A DNA stretch of 64,000 nt from JANRLL01 sp033762715 (GCA_033762715.1 JANRLL010000008.1:62001-126000), one strand, 5' to 3'. Positions 45,844 through 56,330 are shown, numbered from the stretch's first letter. Translations and numbers: made by a program. The notes: generated by a model not told the origin, from the letters alone.

Positions 45844-46509
45844 GTGCCTATGAAGATGCATTGCGTATATCAAATTGCAGGGATGATGATTGCATTATTG
45901 TGTTTTTCAACGCAAACAATCGCAGCAGAAAGCAATGCGCAATTATTGTTACCATCGACCCGCTCGGCCAGTCTTAAATCATTTCCTAAATGGACTACGA
46001 TGGTTGATCGCTATGTTACACAAAAGAAAGTGCCGATTGAAAAATGTAATATCGTAAGCTACCAGCCTTGCGCAGCGTTAAAGCTATGGCGCGATATGTT
46101 GGAGAGAGTGCGTGGCGAATCTTTTGCCAAACAAATTGAATTGGTCAACGACTGGGCCAATGAACATGATTATGTGATCGATCAGATTAATTGGGGTACA
46201 GAAGATTTCTGGGCAACGCCAAATGAGTTCATGACCATCAATGGTGATTGTGAAGATTATGCCATTGCCAAGTATTATTCATTACGGGCACTGGGTATTC
46301 CTAAAAACCGACTGCGCATTATTATTGTACAAGATTTCAACCTAGGGGGTATTATCCATGCGATCTTGGGGGTGTATGAGAGCGATGCACTTTATATATT
46401 GGACAATCAGGTTAAACAGGTCATGCAAGCCCAAAAGATTTATCATTACCGTCCTATTTATAGTATTAATGAAGAATATTGGTGGCTCTATTCGCCTGGG
46501 CAGAGCTGA
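45844..46509 (+). CDS. LapG-like periplasmic transglutaminase-type cysteine protease (BTLCP)
   Basis: A 221-residue secreted protein with a signal peptide (about residues 8-28, TIAAES). The catalytic triad is Cys136 in NGDCEDYAIAKYYSLRALG, His172 in GIIHAILGVY and Asp187 in YILDNQ, matching the bacterial transglutaminase-like cysteine protease family (PF06035) that includes LapG. LapG cleaves the N-terminus of surface adhesins to release biofilms. The start is GTG 45844 or ATG 45850/45856. The next gene begins 57 bases downstream and encodes a membrane sensor, as LapD does for LapG. No adhesin is visible in the window. Confidence 0.85.
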   Translation: MPMKMHCVYQIAGMMIALLCFSTQTIAAESNAQLLLPSTRSASLKSFPKWTTMVDRYVTQKKVPIEKCNIVSYQPCAALKLWRDMLERVRGESFAKQIELVNDWANEHDYVIDQINWGTEDFWATPNEFMTINGDCEDYAIAKYYSLRALGIPKNRLRIIIVQDFNLGGIIHAILGVYESDALYILDNQVKQVMQAQKIYHYRPIYSINEEYWWLYSPGQS

Positions 46510-46566
46510 GTGGCTTTACCCAACCCCCAAAATTTGCTACATCATAGCGGTCATTAGGAGAACCAC

Positions 46567-48714
46567 GTGCGCGCAGACTCAAAATTACTACCCGATATAG
46601 AAACGCCTAATTTCTCTCCACGCCTTTATGGCATCTTGGGGTTGATGGGCGCTATTATCATTGCGGGCGTTTTTCTGATTGCACGTTTTATGAGTGAGGA
46701 TTTGGATCGCGATCTGAATACCTGGCAGGAAAAGCTTAATCTGGTAGCAGAGAGTCGTGCCTCTGATATGAGTAAATACGTGCTCGATCATTTAAAGGAG
46801 TTGCGTTCACTAGCGGATAATCCATCTCTCAAATTATATATGACGGAATTGCAAGTCCAGGGTACAGGCAGTAGCGGCACTCCAGTTGAGGCGAATGAGC
46901 CTATACAAAAATCGTATTTGCGCAATCTGCTGGTGTTTACCGCTGAGCGCGCGGGCTATACAGAAGCGCGAGATGTGGATACCATTCGTGCCAATATTCC
47001 GCCGGAAAGTAAAAGCGGCTTGGTAGTACTTAATAATAACAACCAAATTGTGGTTGCCACCATGATTCATGAGGACGTCAAAACGATTATCGCCGAGCAA
47101 GCGGAGCTCACAAAGCCAGGTGAGGAACGTTTGATCGATATTCAAAAAGATAAAGAAGGTGATATCTATATTGGCTTTGTCGTGCCGGTTTTTTCCATTC
47201 AAGGCGAACATACTGCCGAATCACAAATTGGTAAGGTGATTGCCATTAAGAAGATCGACGCTACTTTTTATAATCTTTTAAAGCATCCTGGCATTACCGA
47301 GAAAACGCTTGAGACTATTTTGGTGCGTATTGTTGATGGCAAGTTGGAATATTTATCGGCGTTGCAAGATGCTAGTGAGCCGCTTTCTAAACAAATCCCA
47401 ATCCAAGACGGCCTAGCAGAATCGGTGCTTGCGAGCGATGTAGGAGGATTTACGAGTAATCGTATCGATTATCAGAATGTGCCTGTTCTTGCTACGTCAC
47501 GCGCGATTAATAACACGCCGTGGGTATTGGTGGTAAAAATTGATCAGGCGGAAGCGCTAAACAATGGTAACCAACGACGTATTAGCATGATGGTCTTTTT
47601 CGCCATTATCATTTTTGCTATTATTTCAATTATTGTCGCAGTATGGCGCCATGCGCATTCGAGACGTGCTATTTTCATGTCGCTGCAATTCCGCAAACTG
47701 GCCATTCGCTCGCGTGCGCAGGAACAGTTATTGCGTGTGGTATCTGATAACCAGCCTGATGCAGTCTATATTGTCGATGCACAGGGCACCTACCAATTTG
47801 CTAATCGCAAAGCCGCGCAATACGCTAACACCATGCCCGAATATATTATCGGAAAACATTTATCTGATATGCGCGGACCAACGGTTGCAAAAGTATTGAG
47901 CGAACAAGTGGCAAGCGTTTTGGCTTCGGGTGAGCTAACCTATGATTTACTGCAACAGACGATAGCAGGGCATGAGCATATTATGCGCTATGCGTTTATG
48001 CCGCTGGAGCATATACCGGTTGAAACGTTGGAAGAGCCAACACCTGGCGTATTGATCGTTGAACAAGACGTTAGTGAAGTGGTACATGAGCGTGAAGAGC
48101 GCATTGCAATAAAAAGCCAGCTCGTAGATACATTGGTGCATCTGGTAGATAAACGCGATCCGTTTGCCGCCAACCACTCACAATTAGTATCGCAGATTGC
48201 CGAGCATGTGGCCGAAGAAATGGAGCTTGATGACGTAATTGTTGATACCACACGTATTGCAGCCAACCTGATGAATATTGGCAAAATCGTTGTGCCAACA
48301 GAATTGCTGACCAAAACAACCCCGCTTACCGAAGATGAGAAATTAGTGATACGTGATTCGATCAACTCGGCAGCTGATTTGCTGCGGCCTATTTCGTTTG
48401 AAGGGCCGGTGTCTGAAACCCTGCGTCAATGGCAAGAAAAATGGGATGGCAGCGGCCCCATGGGGATAGAAGGTGAAGCTATATTGGTTTCAGCACGGAT
48501 CATATCGGCCTGTAACTCTTTTATCGGTATGGTCAGTCCGCGCTCATGGCGCAATGCGATTGCGATCGAGGATGCCATCAAGTTCATGATGGATCATGCC
48601 GATATCCATTTCGATCGGCGTGTGGTGGTGGCGCTGGTGAATCATATTGAAAACCATAATGGCCGAGCCTGGTTGCAACAAATCTTGGGCCAACACCACG
48701 CTGCCAGACATTAG
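46567..48714 (+). CDS. membrane sensor with periplasmic domain, PAS and degenerate HD-GYP domain
   Basis: 715 residues: membrane helix 1 (about 20-41), a periplasmic sensor domain (42-338, Cache-like), helix 2 (339-361), a PAS domain (about 385-505) and an HD-GYP-like domain (about 515-700). The HD-GYP fold is recognisable ([43 protein letters not shown]), but the metal ligands are lost. HD is Met569-Asn570, the HHE triad is Trp622-Gln623-Glu624, and the later Asp of the DxxDAL region is Asn650. Only His537 remains. It is therefore probably a binding or signalling domain, not a phosphodiesterase. The start is GTG with AGGAGA upstream. Confidence 0.85.
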   Translation: MRADSKLLPDIETPNFSPRLYGILGLMGAIIIAGVFLIARFMSEDLDRDLNTWQEKLNLVAESRASDMSKYVLDHLKELRSLADNPSLKLYMTELQVQGTGSSGTPVEANEPIQKSYLRNLLVFTAERAGYTEARDVDTIRANIPPESKSGLVVLNNNNQIVVATMIHEDVKTIIAEQAELTKPGEERLIDIQKDKEGDIYIGFVVPVFSIQGEHTAESQIGKVIAIKKIDATFYNLLKHPGITEKTLETILVRIVDGKLEYLSALQDASEPLSKQIPIQDGLAESVLASDVGGFTSNRIDYQNVPVLATSRAINNTPWVLVVKIDQAEALNNGNQRRISMMVFFAIIIFAIISIIVAVWRHAHSRRAIFMSLQFRKLAIRSRAQEQLLRVVSDNQPDAVYIVDAQGTYQFANRKAAQYANTMPEYIIGKHLSDMRGPTVAKVLSEQVASVLASGELTYDLLQQTIAGHEHIMRYAFMPLEHIPVETLEEPTPGVLIVEQDVSEVVHEREERIAIKSQLVDTLVHLVDKRDPFAANHSQLVSQIAEHVAEEMELDDVIVDTTRIAANLMNIGKIVVPTELLTKTTPLTEDEKLVIRDSINSAADLLRPISFEGPVSETLRQWQEKWDGSGPMGIEGEAILVSARIISACNSFIGMVSPRSWRNAIAIEDAIKFMMDHADIHFDRRVVVALVNHIENHNGRAWLQQILGQHHAARH

Positions 48715-50945
48715 CTGAAGCTGTTCGAGCGTGGGAAGCCGGTAGGTGGCAAGCGACCAGCGTCAGCACGGTTACCAAGCCAAGCCTTCAAGTCGGTTTC
48801 GGTGCGTACTTTCTCACCCAATTGCCAGCTTAAACCCTCTTTCAGAGTAAAGGTTTTTAAGTCGGATAATTGGCTGCCCTTATATTTTTGCAGCATAACC
48901 CCTTGGCCTTTTTTCATCGGTGGGATTTGCGTCAGCGGGAACACCAACAATTTACGATTATCACCGATGACCGCCACATGGTCGCCCTCAACTAGGCGGG
49001 CAAAGAGCGCTTTATGGCCTTCACCGACACTAAGGATTTGTTTGCCGTTTTTGGTTTGCGCCATTACATCAGCCGCATCGACGACAAAGCCTTTGCCCGC
49101 ACTCGAAGCAACCAGCAGTCTCGCATCCGGCGCGTAAATATGCATATCGACGATATCGATATTTGGTTCCATTTCGATCATCAAACGAATTGGCTCACCA
49201 TGGCCTTTGCTTTTGGGAAGTTTATCGCAAGGCAGGGTGTAGAAGCGCCCGTCTGATGCGAAGAGTAACAGCTTATCAGTCGTATAGCCTTCGAGCGCGA
49301 ATTGCGCTTCGTCGCCTTCTTTATATTTGGTGTCGGCAATATCGATATTGTGGCCACGCATCGCGCGGATCCAGCCCATTTTGGAACTCAGAATAGTAAT
49401 CGGCTCTTTTTCAACGAAGGCTTCAATATCGATCACAATGCCCGATGGCGCTTCTGAGAAGTCAGTTCGGCGCTTGCCCAGCACAGTTTTAGGACCGAAT
49501 TTGACCTTTATTTCTTTGATTTCATCGCTGATGCGCTCTAAGCGCTTATCTTCCGATTTGAGCAAGGAGTTGAGTTCTTTTTGCTCTTTAGTAAGGGCAT
49601 TATGTTCAGTGCGGATTTCAAATTCTTCCAGCTTGCGCAACGAACGCAGGCGCATATTGAGGATAGCTTCCGCCTGCACATCGCTGAGCTTCCATTTTTT
49701 CATGATAATGGGTTTAGGCTCATCTTCTTTGCGAATAATGCGGATCAGCTCATCCAGATTCAGATAGGCAATCAGTAAGCCGCCCAGAATCTCTAGGCGA
49801 TGCGCGATTTTCTCCAGCCTGTATTCGGTGCGGCGCACCAGCACTTCATGGCGATGATCGATGAAGGCCAGCAGCACTTCTTTCAGATTCATCACCTGCG
49901 GCGTGCCGTTGGCAGACAGTACGTTGAGATTCAGGTTAAAGCGCGATTCCAGATCGGTTGCTTTAAACAGTGATTCCATCAATACGACCGGATCAACCGT
50001 GCGATTTTTGGGCTCAAGCACAATGCGAATTTCTTCCGCTGATTCATCGCGGATATTGCCCAGCAGCGGCAATTTTTTATTTTTAAACAGCTCAGCGATA
50101 TGTTCGATCAGGTTTGATTTGGACACCTGATAAGGGATCTCGCTGATAATCAGCTGATACATGCCGTGGCTGAGTTCTTCTTTTTCCCATTTGGCACGTA
50201 CGCGAATAGCGCCGCGACCAGTCTCATAAGCGCTAACTAAGGTCGACTCATTTTCAACGATAATGCCGCCGGTTGGAAAATCGGGACCTGGCATATAGCA
50301 TACCAGCTTGGCAACTGAGCAATCGGGGTGTGCGATCAAGTAATTCAACGCATCGCAAATCTCACCGACGTTATGCGGTGGAATGGAGGTTGCCATACCC
50401 ACGGCAATACCTTCCGAGCCGTTAGCCAGCAAATTCGGGAAGGCGGCTGGCAATACGATTGGCTCAGCATCTTCGCCGTCATAGGTAGGGCGGAAATTGA
50501 CGGTGTCCTCATCGATGCCTTCCAGCAAAGCCATCGCAACAGCGGTTAGACGCGCTTCGGTATAACGCATGGCTGCCGCATTATCACCATCGATCGAACC
50601 AAAGTTACCTTGGCCTTCGACCAGCGGATAACGCACGGCAAACGATTGCGCCAGGCGCACCATGGCTTCATACACGGCTACGTCGCCATGCGGATGGTAT
50701 TTACCAATCACGTCACCGACGACACGGGCGCATTTTTTAAAGCCAGACTTTGGGTCCAGGCGGAGTTGCAACATAGCAAACAGTAGGCGGCGATGAACGG
50801 GCTTCAAGCCGTCGCGCACATCAGGCAGCGAACGCGCAGTAATGGTCGACATCGCATAAGCAAGGTATTTTTCTTCTAAGGTCGTGCGGAAAGAAACGGT
50901 ATTAACGACGCCTTCAGATTGTGGTTTTTGCGGTTTGTTTGCCAT
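48711..50945 (-). CDS. parC: DNA topoisomerase IV subunit A
   Basis: Decatenates daughter chromosomes with ParE. At 744 residues it is the shorter type without a GyrA box. The catalytic tyrosine is Tyr128 (RYTEARL). The quinolone-region equivalent reads [10 protein letters not shown]: Val89 stands where E. coli ParC has Ser80, and Glu93 matches Glu84. It overlaps recO by 32 bases at its start and the sensor gene by 4 at its end. Confidence 0.96.
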   Translation of the reverse strand: MANKPQKPQSEGVVNTVSFRTTLEEKYLAYAMSTITARSLPDVRDGLKPVHRRLLFAMLQLRLDPKSGFKKCARVVGDVIGKYHPHGDVAVYEAMVRLAQSFAVRYPLVEGQGNFGSIDGDNAAAMRYTEARLTAVAMALLEGIDEDTVNFRPTYDGEDAEPIVLPAAFPNLLANGSEGIAVGMATSIPPHNVGEICDALNYLIAHPDCSVAKLVCYMPGPDFPTGGIIVENESTLVSAYETGRGAIRVRAKWEKEELSHGMYQLIISEIPYQVSKSNLIEHIAELFKNKKLPLLGNIRDESAEEIRIVLEPKNRTVDPVVLMESLFKATDLESRFNLNLNVLSANGTPQVMNLKEVLLAFIDHRHEVLVRRTEYRLEKIAHRLEILGGLLIAYLNLDELIRIIRKEDEPKPIIMKKWKLSDVQAEAILNMRLRSLRKLEEFEIRTEHNALTKEQKELNSLLKSEDKRLERISDEIKEIKVKFGPKTVLGKRRTDFSEAPSGIVIDIEAFVEKEPITILSSKMGWIRAMRGHNIDIADTKYKEGDEAQFALEGYTTDKLLLFASDGRFYTLPCDKLPKSKGHGEPIRLMIEMEPNIDIVDMHIYAPDARLLVASSAGKGFVVDAADVMAQTKNGKQILSVGEGHKALFARLVEGDHVAVIGDNRKLLVFPLTQIPPMKKGQGVMLQKYKGSQLSDLKTFTLKEGLSWQLGEKVRTETDLKAWLGNRADAGRLPPTGFPRSNSFS

Positions 50946-51672
50946 GTGCTTCTTCTAATGAATATACGAATCGTGCCCGTGCGGTTGGAAGCGATTTACC
51001 TTGTGCCTCCATCAGCCAAGCGCGCAGAAAATAACCTGTTACCATCAATCCTGCAAGGATTTCCGCGCGGTTTACTTGGTTTTTTGGTGTTTTTTCACGC
51101 AAAAATGCCGGAAGTGGCAGCATTTTGTCATGATAAGGCTGGCCGGCAGCCTGCGATACTGCCCGTCCAGACTTAGGAGATATATACACTAAATTTTCAC
51201 TGACGCCGGTTGCAGCGCACTCGCTTAAGTCAAGTCCAAAGCCGGTTTCGGCTAGAAGCTGTAACTCAAAATGAATGTAATCTACCAACCAATGTTCATC
51301 ATGGCTCATAGCTTGCAGCAGCTGTTCAAATTGTTGGTAAAGCATTTTATAGGGATGGCGTTCGGGCAGGGATATTTCTAGCAATGCGCAGCTGGAGGTG
51401 AGGGCGGAAAGCGCCTGCGGGCGATCCATCAGCAAGGCAGCATTAGGATGCATCAGCTCACAGGAAAATATACCCAGCTGCTCAGAAAGACGTGCCTGCC
51501 AATTGACGCTGACACCATTTCCCGTTTGCAGCAACCCCCGTTTAGCCTTGGAATGAATGGATTTAATAACCCCAGCATGCACCCCGTGCTCCTGGGTAAA
51601 AATACGCGCAATAGCGCTATTTTCCCCGTATTTTCGGGTAGATAGTAAAATGCCTTGATCGGTCCATTGCAT
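50914..51672 (-). CDS. recO: DNA repair protein RecO
   Basis: Loads RecA at gaps with RecR. The ATG at 51672 gives [30 protein letters not shown], the typical RecO OB-fold start, and 252 residues. An upstream ATG at 51702 adds 10 residues unlike the family. Helical domain signatures ([34 protein letters not shown]) are present. The end overlaps parC, so the pair is co-transcribed. Confidence 0.93.
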   Translation of the reverse strand: MQWTDQGILLSTRKYGENSAIARIFTQEHGVHAGVIKSIHSKAKRGLLQTGNGVSVNWQARLSEQLGIFSCELMHPNAALLMDRPQALSALTSSCALLEISLPERHPYKMLYQQFEQLLQAMSHDEHWLVDYIHFELQLLAETGFGLDLSECAATGVSENLVYISPKSGRAVSQAAGQPYHDKMLPLPAFLREKTPKNQVNRAEILAGLMVTGYFLRAWLMEAQGKSLPTARARFVYSLEEAHGKQTAKTTI

Positions 51673-51676
51673 AGGG

Positions 51677-51706
51677 CTTGAAAATCCAAAACCACTTACC
51701 ACATTT
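51677..51706 (+). promoter_or_regulatory. possible RpoH (sigma-32) promoter of hsp20
   Basis: CTTGAAA at 51677-51683 is an exact match to the sigma-32 -35. After 15 bases comes CCACATTT at 51699-51706, one mismatch from the -10 CCCCATnT. The position, 68 bases before the hsp20 ATG, and the gene's nature support heat-shock control. Confidence 0.6.
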
Positions 51707-51710
51707 AATA

Positions 51711-51769
51711 ATATCGGGTGCCATAATGGGCCCGATATTTATCAAACCTAGCTTAACTTTAGGAGGTTT
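51711..51769 (+). promoter_or_regulatory. hsp20 5' leader with two hairpins, candidate RNA thermometer
   Basis: The first hairpin is a perfect 8-base stem (ATATCGGG 51711-51718 / CCCGATAT 51731-51738). The second pairs AAACCT (51744-51749) with AGGTTT (51764-51769), which contains half of the Shine-Dalgarno AGGAGG (51761-51766). A 5' stable hairpin followed by a weak SD-covering hairpin is the layout of small-heat-shock thermometers. The family (ROSE or fourU) is not clearly matched. Confidence 0.45.
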
Positions 51770-51773
51770 TACT

Positions 51774-52253
51774 ATGACTCGTTATGATTTGTCCCCATTA
51801 TTTCGTTCTTCGGTGGGTTTTGATCATTTGTCGCATTTGCTCGATACGGCGTTTAAAGTCGATGAGCGGGCGCCAAGCTACCCGCCTTATAATATTGCCA
51901 AACTATCGGATGATGAATATGAAATCACCATGGCAGTCTCTGGCTTTAAACCTGAAGAACTGAATGTGGTGGTTCAACAAAATACATTGACCGTTACCGG
52001 CAATGTAAAAAAAGAAACCGAAGAAAACGGCAAGACCTATCTGCATAAAGGAATAGCCAACCGTAGCTTCGAGCGGAAATTCTCACTGGCTGATCATGTG
52101 AAGGCCGTGGAAGCGCAATTGACGGATGGATTGCTCACGCTACGATTGAAGCGGGAAATTCCAGAAAGCAGCAAACCACGCTCGATTCCAATCAGCATTT
52201 CAGGCGGCAGCCTCATTGAAGGCAAGGTCGATCCGAAGAAAAAAGCTGCATAA
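51774..52253 (+). CDS. small heat-shock protein Hsp20/IbpA-like
   Basis: An ATP-independent holdase chaperone of 159 residues from the ATG at 51774, which has a perfect AGGAGG. The alpha-crystallin domain covers about residues 35-135: YNIAKLSDDEYEITMAVSGFKPEELNV, then GIANRSFERKFSLADHV and GLLTLRLKREIPE. MTRYDLSPLFRSSVGFD is the IbpA-type start. A longer frame to 51678 reaches into the promoter region and is rejected. A terminator follows. Confidence 0.95.
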   Translation: MTRYDLSPLFRSSVGFDHLSHLLDTAFKVDERAPSYPPYNIAKLSDDEYEITMAVSGFKPEELNVVVQQNTLTVTGNVKKETEENGKTYLHKGIANRSFERKFSLADHVKAVEAQLTDGLLTLRLKREIPESSKPRSIPISISGGSLIEGKVDPKKKAA

Positions 52254-52266
52254 AATAGCCTAAACA

Positions 52267-52294
52267 CCCCTCCCTCTGTTATCAGAGGGAGGGG
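52267..52294. terminator. hairpin terminator between hsp20 and the DUF2079 gene
   Basis: A perfect 12-base stem (CCCCTCCCTCTG / CAGAGGGAGGGG) around TTAT between two convergent genes. It lacks a strong T-run, but the very stable stem and position suggest termination for both strands. Confidence 0.7.
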
Positions 52295-52301
52295 GTTGGC
52301 G

Positions 52302-53837
52302 TTATTGTGCAGCCTTCACCGCCTGTAAGGTTTGCTTATATTGCTTTTGCGCGTTCACCAAGGCTTTGCGGGCGGCATCGCGTCCACCGCTTATGTCAGC
52401 TGTTCCCTTTTTCAATAAGAACCAATCACCCTGATAATAGGCAATACCCCACTGTTTTTGCGCTAATAGTTTTTCTACATATTCAAAATAAACGGGTGCG
52501 CGAACGGAATAGGGGGCGCCCATGATGGTGGTGGAACGCGTTAGCATGAAATCGATTTTCAAAATCATATATTCGCTTGACGACATAGCATTGGGAAAGG
52601 AATGCCGGTTAAGGCCCAGCTTTATATGAGGCAAGATATTGTCTTGCGCAGTGATTGCAGTATCGCTGGCAAGTATAGCATTGATATGCGTTAAGGCTTG
52701 CTGGTCTTGGGGAGAATAAGCAAGGGTCATGCGATCAGTTTCCCACATATTGCCGGGATGCAAGGGCGTTTGCAGGCCTGCATAGGCCATAGGCCAGGCC
52801 AATACAGCCAAAGCACCCATGATCCATTTTTGCTGATGGTTTTTTTGACGGCGCACATACATGATACTGGCGACGATAAGTGTCGGAATGATAGCGGCGC
52901 TATGATAGGAAAATGGATAGCGTGGCATGTCGACACTAGTTAGCATATTTGCTACCAAATCAGCACTGGCAGGCAGTAGCCAAATGATAGAAGCAATAGG
53001 CAAAAACAAGAAATAGAAGAATAGCAGCAGCCCATACAGTAGCGATTGAAACAACACCCGATGAAGCGTGTCCTGGTGATTGAACATATCAAAAAGCCAG
53101 CTATAGCGATCAAGCAATGAATCCCCTACCATCATGACGGGCATATCCAGCGGGCTGAAATGCGGCATGATTATTTTGAGTATCACGCAGAACGCCAGCA
53201 AGCCCAAAACCGTAAGCCCTATGCCAAAACGCCAACGCTTTCGGCAATGCCAGATCCAGAGTAGGCCAAAACCGGCAACCGATAGCCCGTAATGTTCTTT
53301 AACGGTAAGCAGTAACAAACATACACATAGAAGCAGCAAGCGACGGCGTGTAATAACGGCCCATATACCATAAGCAATAAGCAGAGGTGCAACGGCGATT
53401 TCATGAAAATCCCAAATGCCGGCATTAAACACGAACGGATTGATCAAATAGCTGATGGCTGCAATCAGAGCGAGTTTAGGCGAACCCAAAAGATGGCATG
53501 CGATGCGATAAATGGGCCAAGCAGCCAGCGCCAAAAAGACACTATGTAAAACCAATAATGTTTCTACATGCGGAAATAAGCGAAAGATGGGCGCCAGCGC
53601 ATAGAGAATGGGAGAGAAATGAAATCCAAGCCAATGCTGAAGGGTAAATGGTGGGGCAATCGTCGTAACCAAGCCATCGCCTGCGATGGCGTTGTGCAAT
53701 AGCTGTGCAAAAATATAGCCGTCATGGCCGGAGGTCTTAAACGTATAACGCAGTGTGAGGGAAAGAGAGAGGGTAATAGCGGCTTGTAGAGTAATACAGA
53801 GCCATAGCGTTGCTTGTGGCCAGTTTCGCCGTATCAT
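52302..53837 (-). CDS. DUF2079 polytopic membrane protein
   Basis: A 511-residue protein of the DUF2079 family, GT-C-like. Family motifs include TSGHDGYIFAQ (first loop, about residues 35-45), HFSPILYALAP, GIWDFHEIAVAPLLIA and LLLLTVKEHYGLS. There are about ten helices, then a soluble C-terminal domain (about 360-490). It overlaps the upstream methyltransferase stop by 4 bases, suggesting a shared role in envelope glycan or lipid modification; that is inference. Confidence 0.85.
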   Translation of the reverse strand: MIRRNWPQATLWLCITLQAAITLSLSLTLRYTFKTSGHDGYIFAQLLHNAIAGDGLVTTIAPPFTLQHWLGFHFSPILYALAPIFRLFPHVETLLVLHSVFLALAAWPIYRIACHLLGSPKLALIAAISYLINPFVFNAGIWDFHEIAVAPLLIAYGIWAVITRRRLLLLCVCLLLLTVKEHYGLSVAGFGLLWIWHCRKRWRFGIGLTVLGLLAFCVILKIIMPHFSPLDMPVMMVGDSLLDRYSWLFDMFNHQDTLHRVLFQSLLYGLLLFFYFLFLPIASIIWLLPASADLVANMLTSVDMPRYPFSYHSAAIIPTLIVASIMYVRRQKNHQQKWIMGALAVLAWPMAYAGLQTPLHPGNMWETDRMTLAYSPQDQQALTHINAILASDTAITAQDNILPHIKLGLNRHSFPNAMSSSEYMILKIDFMLTRSTTIMGAPYSVRAPVYFEYVEKLLAQKQWGIAYYQGDWFLLKKGTADISGGRDAARKALVNAQKQYKQTLQAVKAAQ

Positions 53838-54475
53838 GCAGTAATCTCGACATAGAAAATATAGGGAAAAAAATTGAGATGCAGATCGAAGGTGTAATGA
53901 TACGGGCGTTGCTTGGGGACAATAATGATCAGTTTTTTCCCAACACGCCGTAGCTCTTTAATGGCCAGATGCATGTTGCGTACATGCTCAAGCGTGTGCG
54001 TACAGATCACCGTATCGAACTGTTTATCAGCAAAGGGCAGTGATTCGCATCCAGCCTCTTGAAAAGTCACCTGCGGATAGCGTGTACGCAGTGCATCGGG
54101 AATGACAATATCTACGCCGGTTACACGATATTGCGCCGATAGCAGATTGGCTAAAAAACCACGGCCACATCCCACATCGAGCACAGTAGGCCCTGTCACA
54201 TGTTTTTGAATTTTCTCGATCGAGATCTCGTTTAGATCCGTTTCACGCTGTATCGCTGTATCGCTTACCAAACGATACACATCGCTAAATTCTTTGTCGG
54301 TAAGACCAAAGGCATTTTTTTTAAAATCCAAATAAATGGAATAGCGGTGGCGAAATAGAATACGCATCGGAATGCTCATAATCCAACGGCAATCGCGTAT
54401 AGCGGGCGGCACCCAATGATCGAGGAAATAGTGAATTTTAAGCGACGTATCGCGGCTTAAATTTCTAAGCCCCAT
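53834..54475 (-). CDS. class I SAM-dependent methyltransferase
   Basis: A 213-residue protein with the SAM-binding motif LDVGCGRGFLANLL (about residues 97-110) and acidic motif II VTGVDIV, then FDTVICTHTLEHVRN, as in Methyltransf_11-type enzymes. The N-terminal 80 residues are unassigned. It starts directly after the ilvD stop (no spacer) and overlaps the DUF2079 gene by 4 bases. The substrate is unknown; a lipid or sugar acceptor is possible given the neighbour. Confidence 0.85.
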   Translation of the reverse strand: MGLRNLSRDTSLKIHYFLDHWVPPAIRDCRWIMSIPMRILFRHRYSIYLDFKKNAFGLTDKEFSDVYRLVSDTAIQRETDLNEISIEKIQKHVTGPTVLDVGCGRGFLANLLSAQYRVTGVDIVIPDALRTRYPQVTFQEAGCESLPFADKQFDTVICTHTLEHVRNMHLAIKELRRVGKKLIIIVPKQRPYHYTFDLHLNFFPYIFYVEITA

Positions 54476-56197
54476 CTAGATGTCCGCATAGGTTTGGGTT
54501 TCTTCTTTACCGCCTGGATGCGTGACAGCACCTTTTTCAGCAGGGCCCACAATTTGCGCGTATTTCCATAGCGCGCCCGAATTATAATCGGTACGGCGCG
54601 GTTTCCAGCTTTTGCGGCGTTTGGCAAATTCTGCTTCGCTCACATCAACCGAAATCGTGCCCTTGGTCGCATCGATGGTGATGATATCGCCATCTTTGAT
54701 AAGCCCAATAGGGCCACCGGCTGCAGCTTCGGGCCCCACATGGCCAATACAGAAGCCGCGTGTGCCGCCAGAAAAGCGACCGTCAGTGATGAGCGCCACT
54801 TTCTCACCCGAACCCTGACCATAGAGCGCTGCGGTGGTAGATAGCATTTCGCGCATGCCAGGTCCGCCTTTGGGTCCTTCATAGCGAATTACGATGACAT
54901 CACCGGCTTTATATTTTTTCTTACCCACGGCCTCAAACGCCGCTTCTTCATTATCAAAGCAGCGCGCTGGGCCTTTAAATACCAACTGCTTGAGACCGGC
55001 TACTTTTACGATCGCGCCTTCGGGTGCTAAGTTGCCTTTCAGCGTGACCACACCACCTTCTTTGCGCAAAGGTTTATTATGCGGATAGATGACATCCTGA
55101 TCGCTGCGCAGTTTGATGCCTTTTAAATTTTCAGCCACAGTTTTTCCGGTAACAGTAATGCAATCGCCATGGAGATAACCGCCATCTAACAGCGTTTTCA
55201 TGACTGCTTGCACACCGCCTGCTTGGAACATTTCAAGTGCTGTGTATTTGCCGCCTGGCATCAGATCGGCGATGTAGGGGGTGCGTTTGAAAATTTTACC
55301 CACGGCATGCATATCAAAATCAATACCTGCCTCATGCGCAATCGCAGGCAGATGCAGCGCGGCATTGGTCGAGCCACCGGTTGCAGCAACAACAGCTGCC
55401 GCATTTTCCAATGCTTTGCGTGTGACAATATCACGTGGGCGGATTTTCTTTTTGAGCAGCTCCATCACCGCTTGGCCCGATTCAAAACCAAATGCATCGC
55501 GCGATTCATAAGGGGCAGGTGCACCGGCTGAGCCAGGCAATGCTAGGCCGATAGCTTCCGATACGCAGGCCATGGTGTTGGCGGTGAATTGGCCGCCGCA
55601 CGAACCAGCCGATGGGCAGGCCGCTTGTTCCAACTCAAGTAGATCTTTGGCGCTCATTTTGCCGGCGCTATGCTGGCCCACGCCTTCGAACACATCGACC
55701 ACCGTAACGTTTCTGCCTTTATAACGGCCTGGTAGAATGGAGCCGCCATAAATGAAAACGGATGGCACATTGAGGCGCACCATCGCCATCATCAGGCCAG
55801 GCAGTGATTTATCGCAACCGGCAAGTCCTACCAATGCGTCATAGCAATGGCCGCGCATGGTCAGTTCCACTGAATCAGCAATCACGTCACGTGAAACGAG
55901 TGATGATTTCATGCCTTGATGGCCCATGGCAATGCCGTCGGTGACGGTGATGGTGGTGAATTCACGCGGTGTACCGCCTGCAGCAGCCACGCCTTTTTTG
56001 ACTACCTGCGCCTGTCGGCCCAGGGTGATGTTGCAGGGGGCTGCTTCGTTCCAGGTGGTGGCCACGCCTACGAGCGGCGCATGAATGCCAGCCTCGGTGA
56101 TGCCCATCGAGTAAAGATACGAGCGGTGCGGCGCGCGTTCTGGGCCTTCGGTTACGTGGCGGCTGGGCAATTTCGATTTGCCGTAGGTTTTAGTCAT
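54476..56197 (-). CDS. ilvD: dihydroxy-acid dehydratase
   Basis: Dehydrates dihydroxy acids in valine, leucine and isoleucine synthesis. The 573-residue length is standard. Iron-sulfur cluster cysteines are likely Cys55 (APCNITL), Cys128 (GCDKSLPG) and Cys200 (AGSCGGQFTANTM). The C-terminal DGRFSGGTRGFCIGHVGPEA motif binds substrate and metal. It heads a minus-strand set with the methyltransferase and DUF2079 genes. Other ilv genes are outside the window. Confidence 0.97.
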   Translation of the reverse strand: MTKTYGKSKLPSRHVTEGPERAPHRSYLYSMGITEAGIHAPLVGVATTWNEAAPCNITLGRQAQVVKKGVAAAGGTPREFTTITVTDGIAMGHQGMKSSLVSRDVIADSVELTMRGHCYDALVGLAGCDKSLPGLMMAMVRLNVPSVFIYGGSILPGRYKGRNVTVVDVFEGVGQHSAGKMSAKDLLELEQAACPSAGSCGGQFTANTMACVSEAIGLALPGSAGAPAPYESRDAFGFESGQAVMELLKKKIRPRDIVTRKALENAAAVVAATGGSTNAALHLPAIAHEAGIDFDMHAVGKIFKRTPYIADLMPGGKYTALEMFQAGGVQAVMKTLLDGGYLHGDCITVTGKTVAENLKGIKLRSDQDVIYPHNKPLRKEGGVVTLKGNLAPEGAIVKVAGLKQLVFKGPARCFDNEEAAFEAVGKKKYKAGDVIVIRYEGPKGGPGMREMLSTTAALYGQGSGEKVALITDGRFSGGTRGFCIGHVGPEAAAGGPIGLIKDGDIITIDATKGTISVDVSEAEFAKRRKSWKPRRTDYNSGALWKYAQIVGPAEKGAVTHPGGKEETQTYADI

Positions 56198-56330
56198 AGC
56201 AGTCCTTACATAATAATGATGATGTCAGTGTTATAGCGCCTTTGCGCGGGCTTTCCAAGCGACTCTTTATAGGGAAATAGCCTGTAATCGGCAGAATAAT
56301 AAAAAGGAATGGCGACTCACACCCGCGTGA

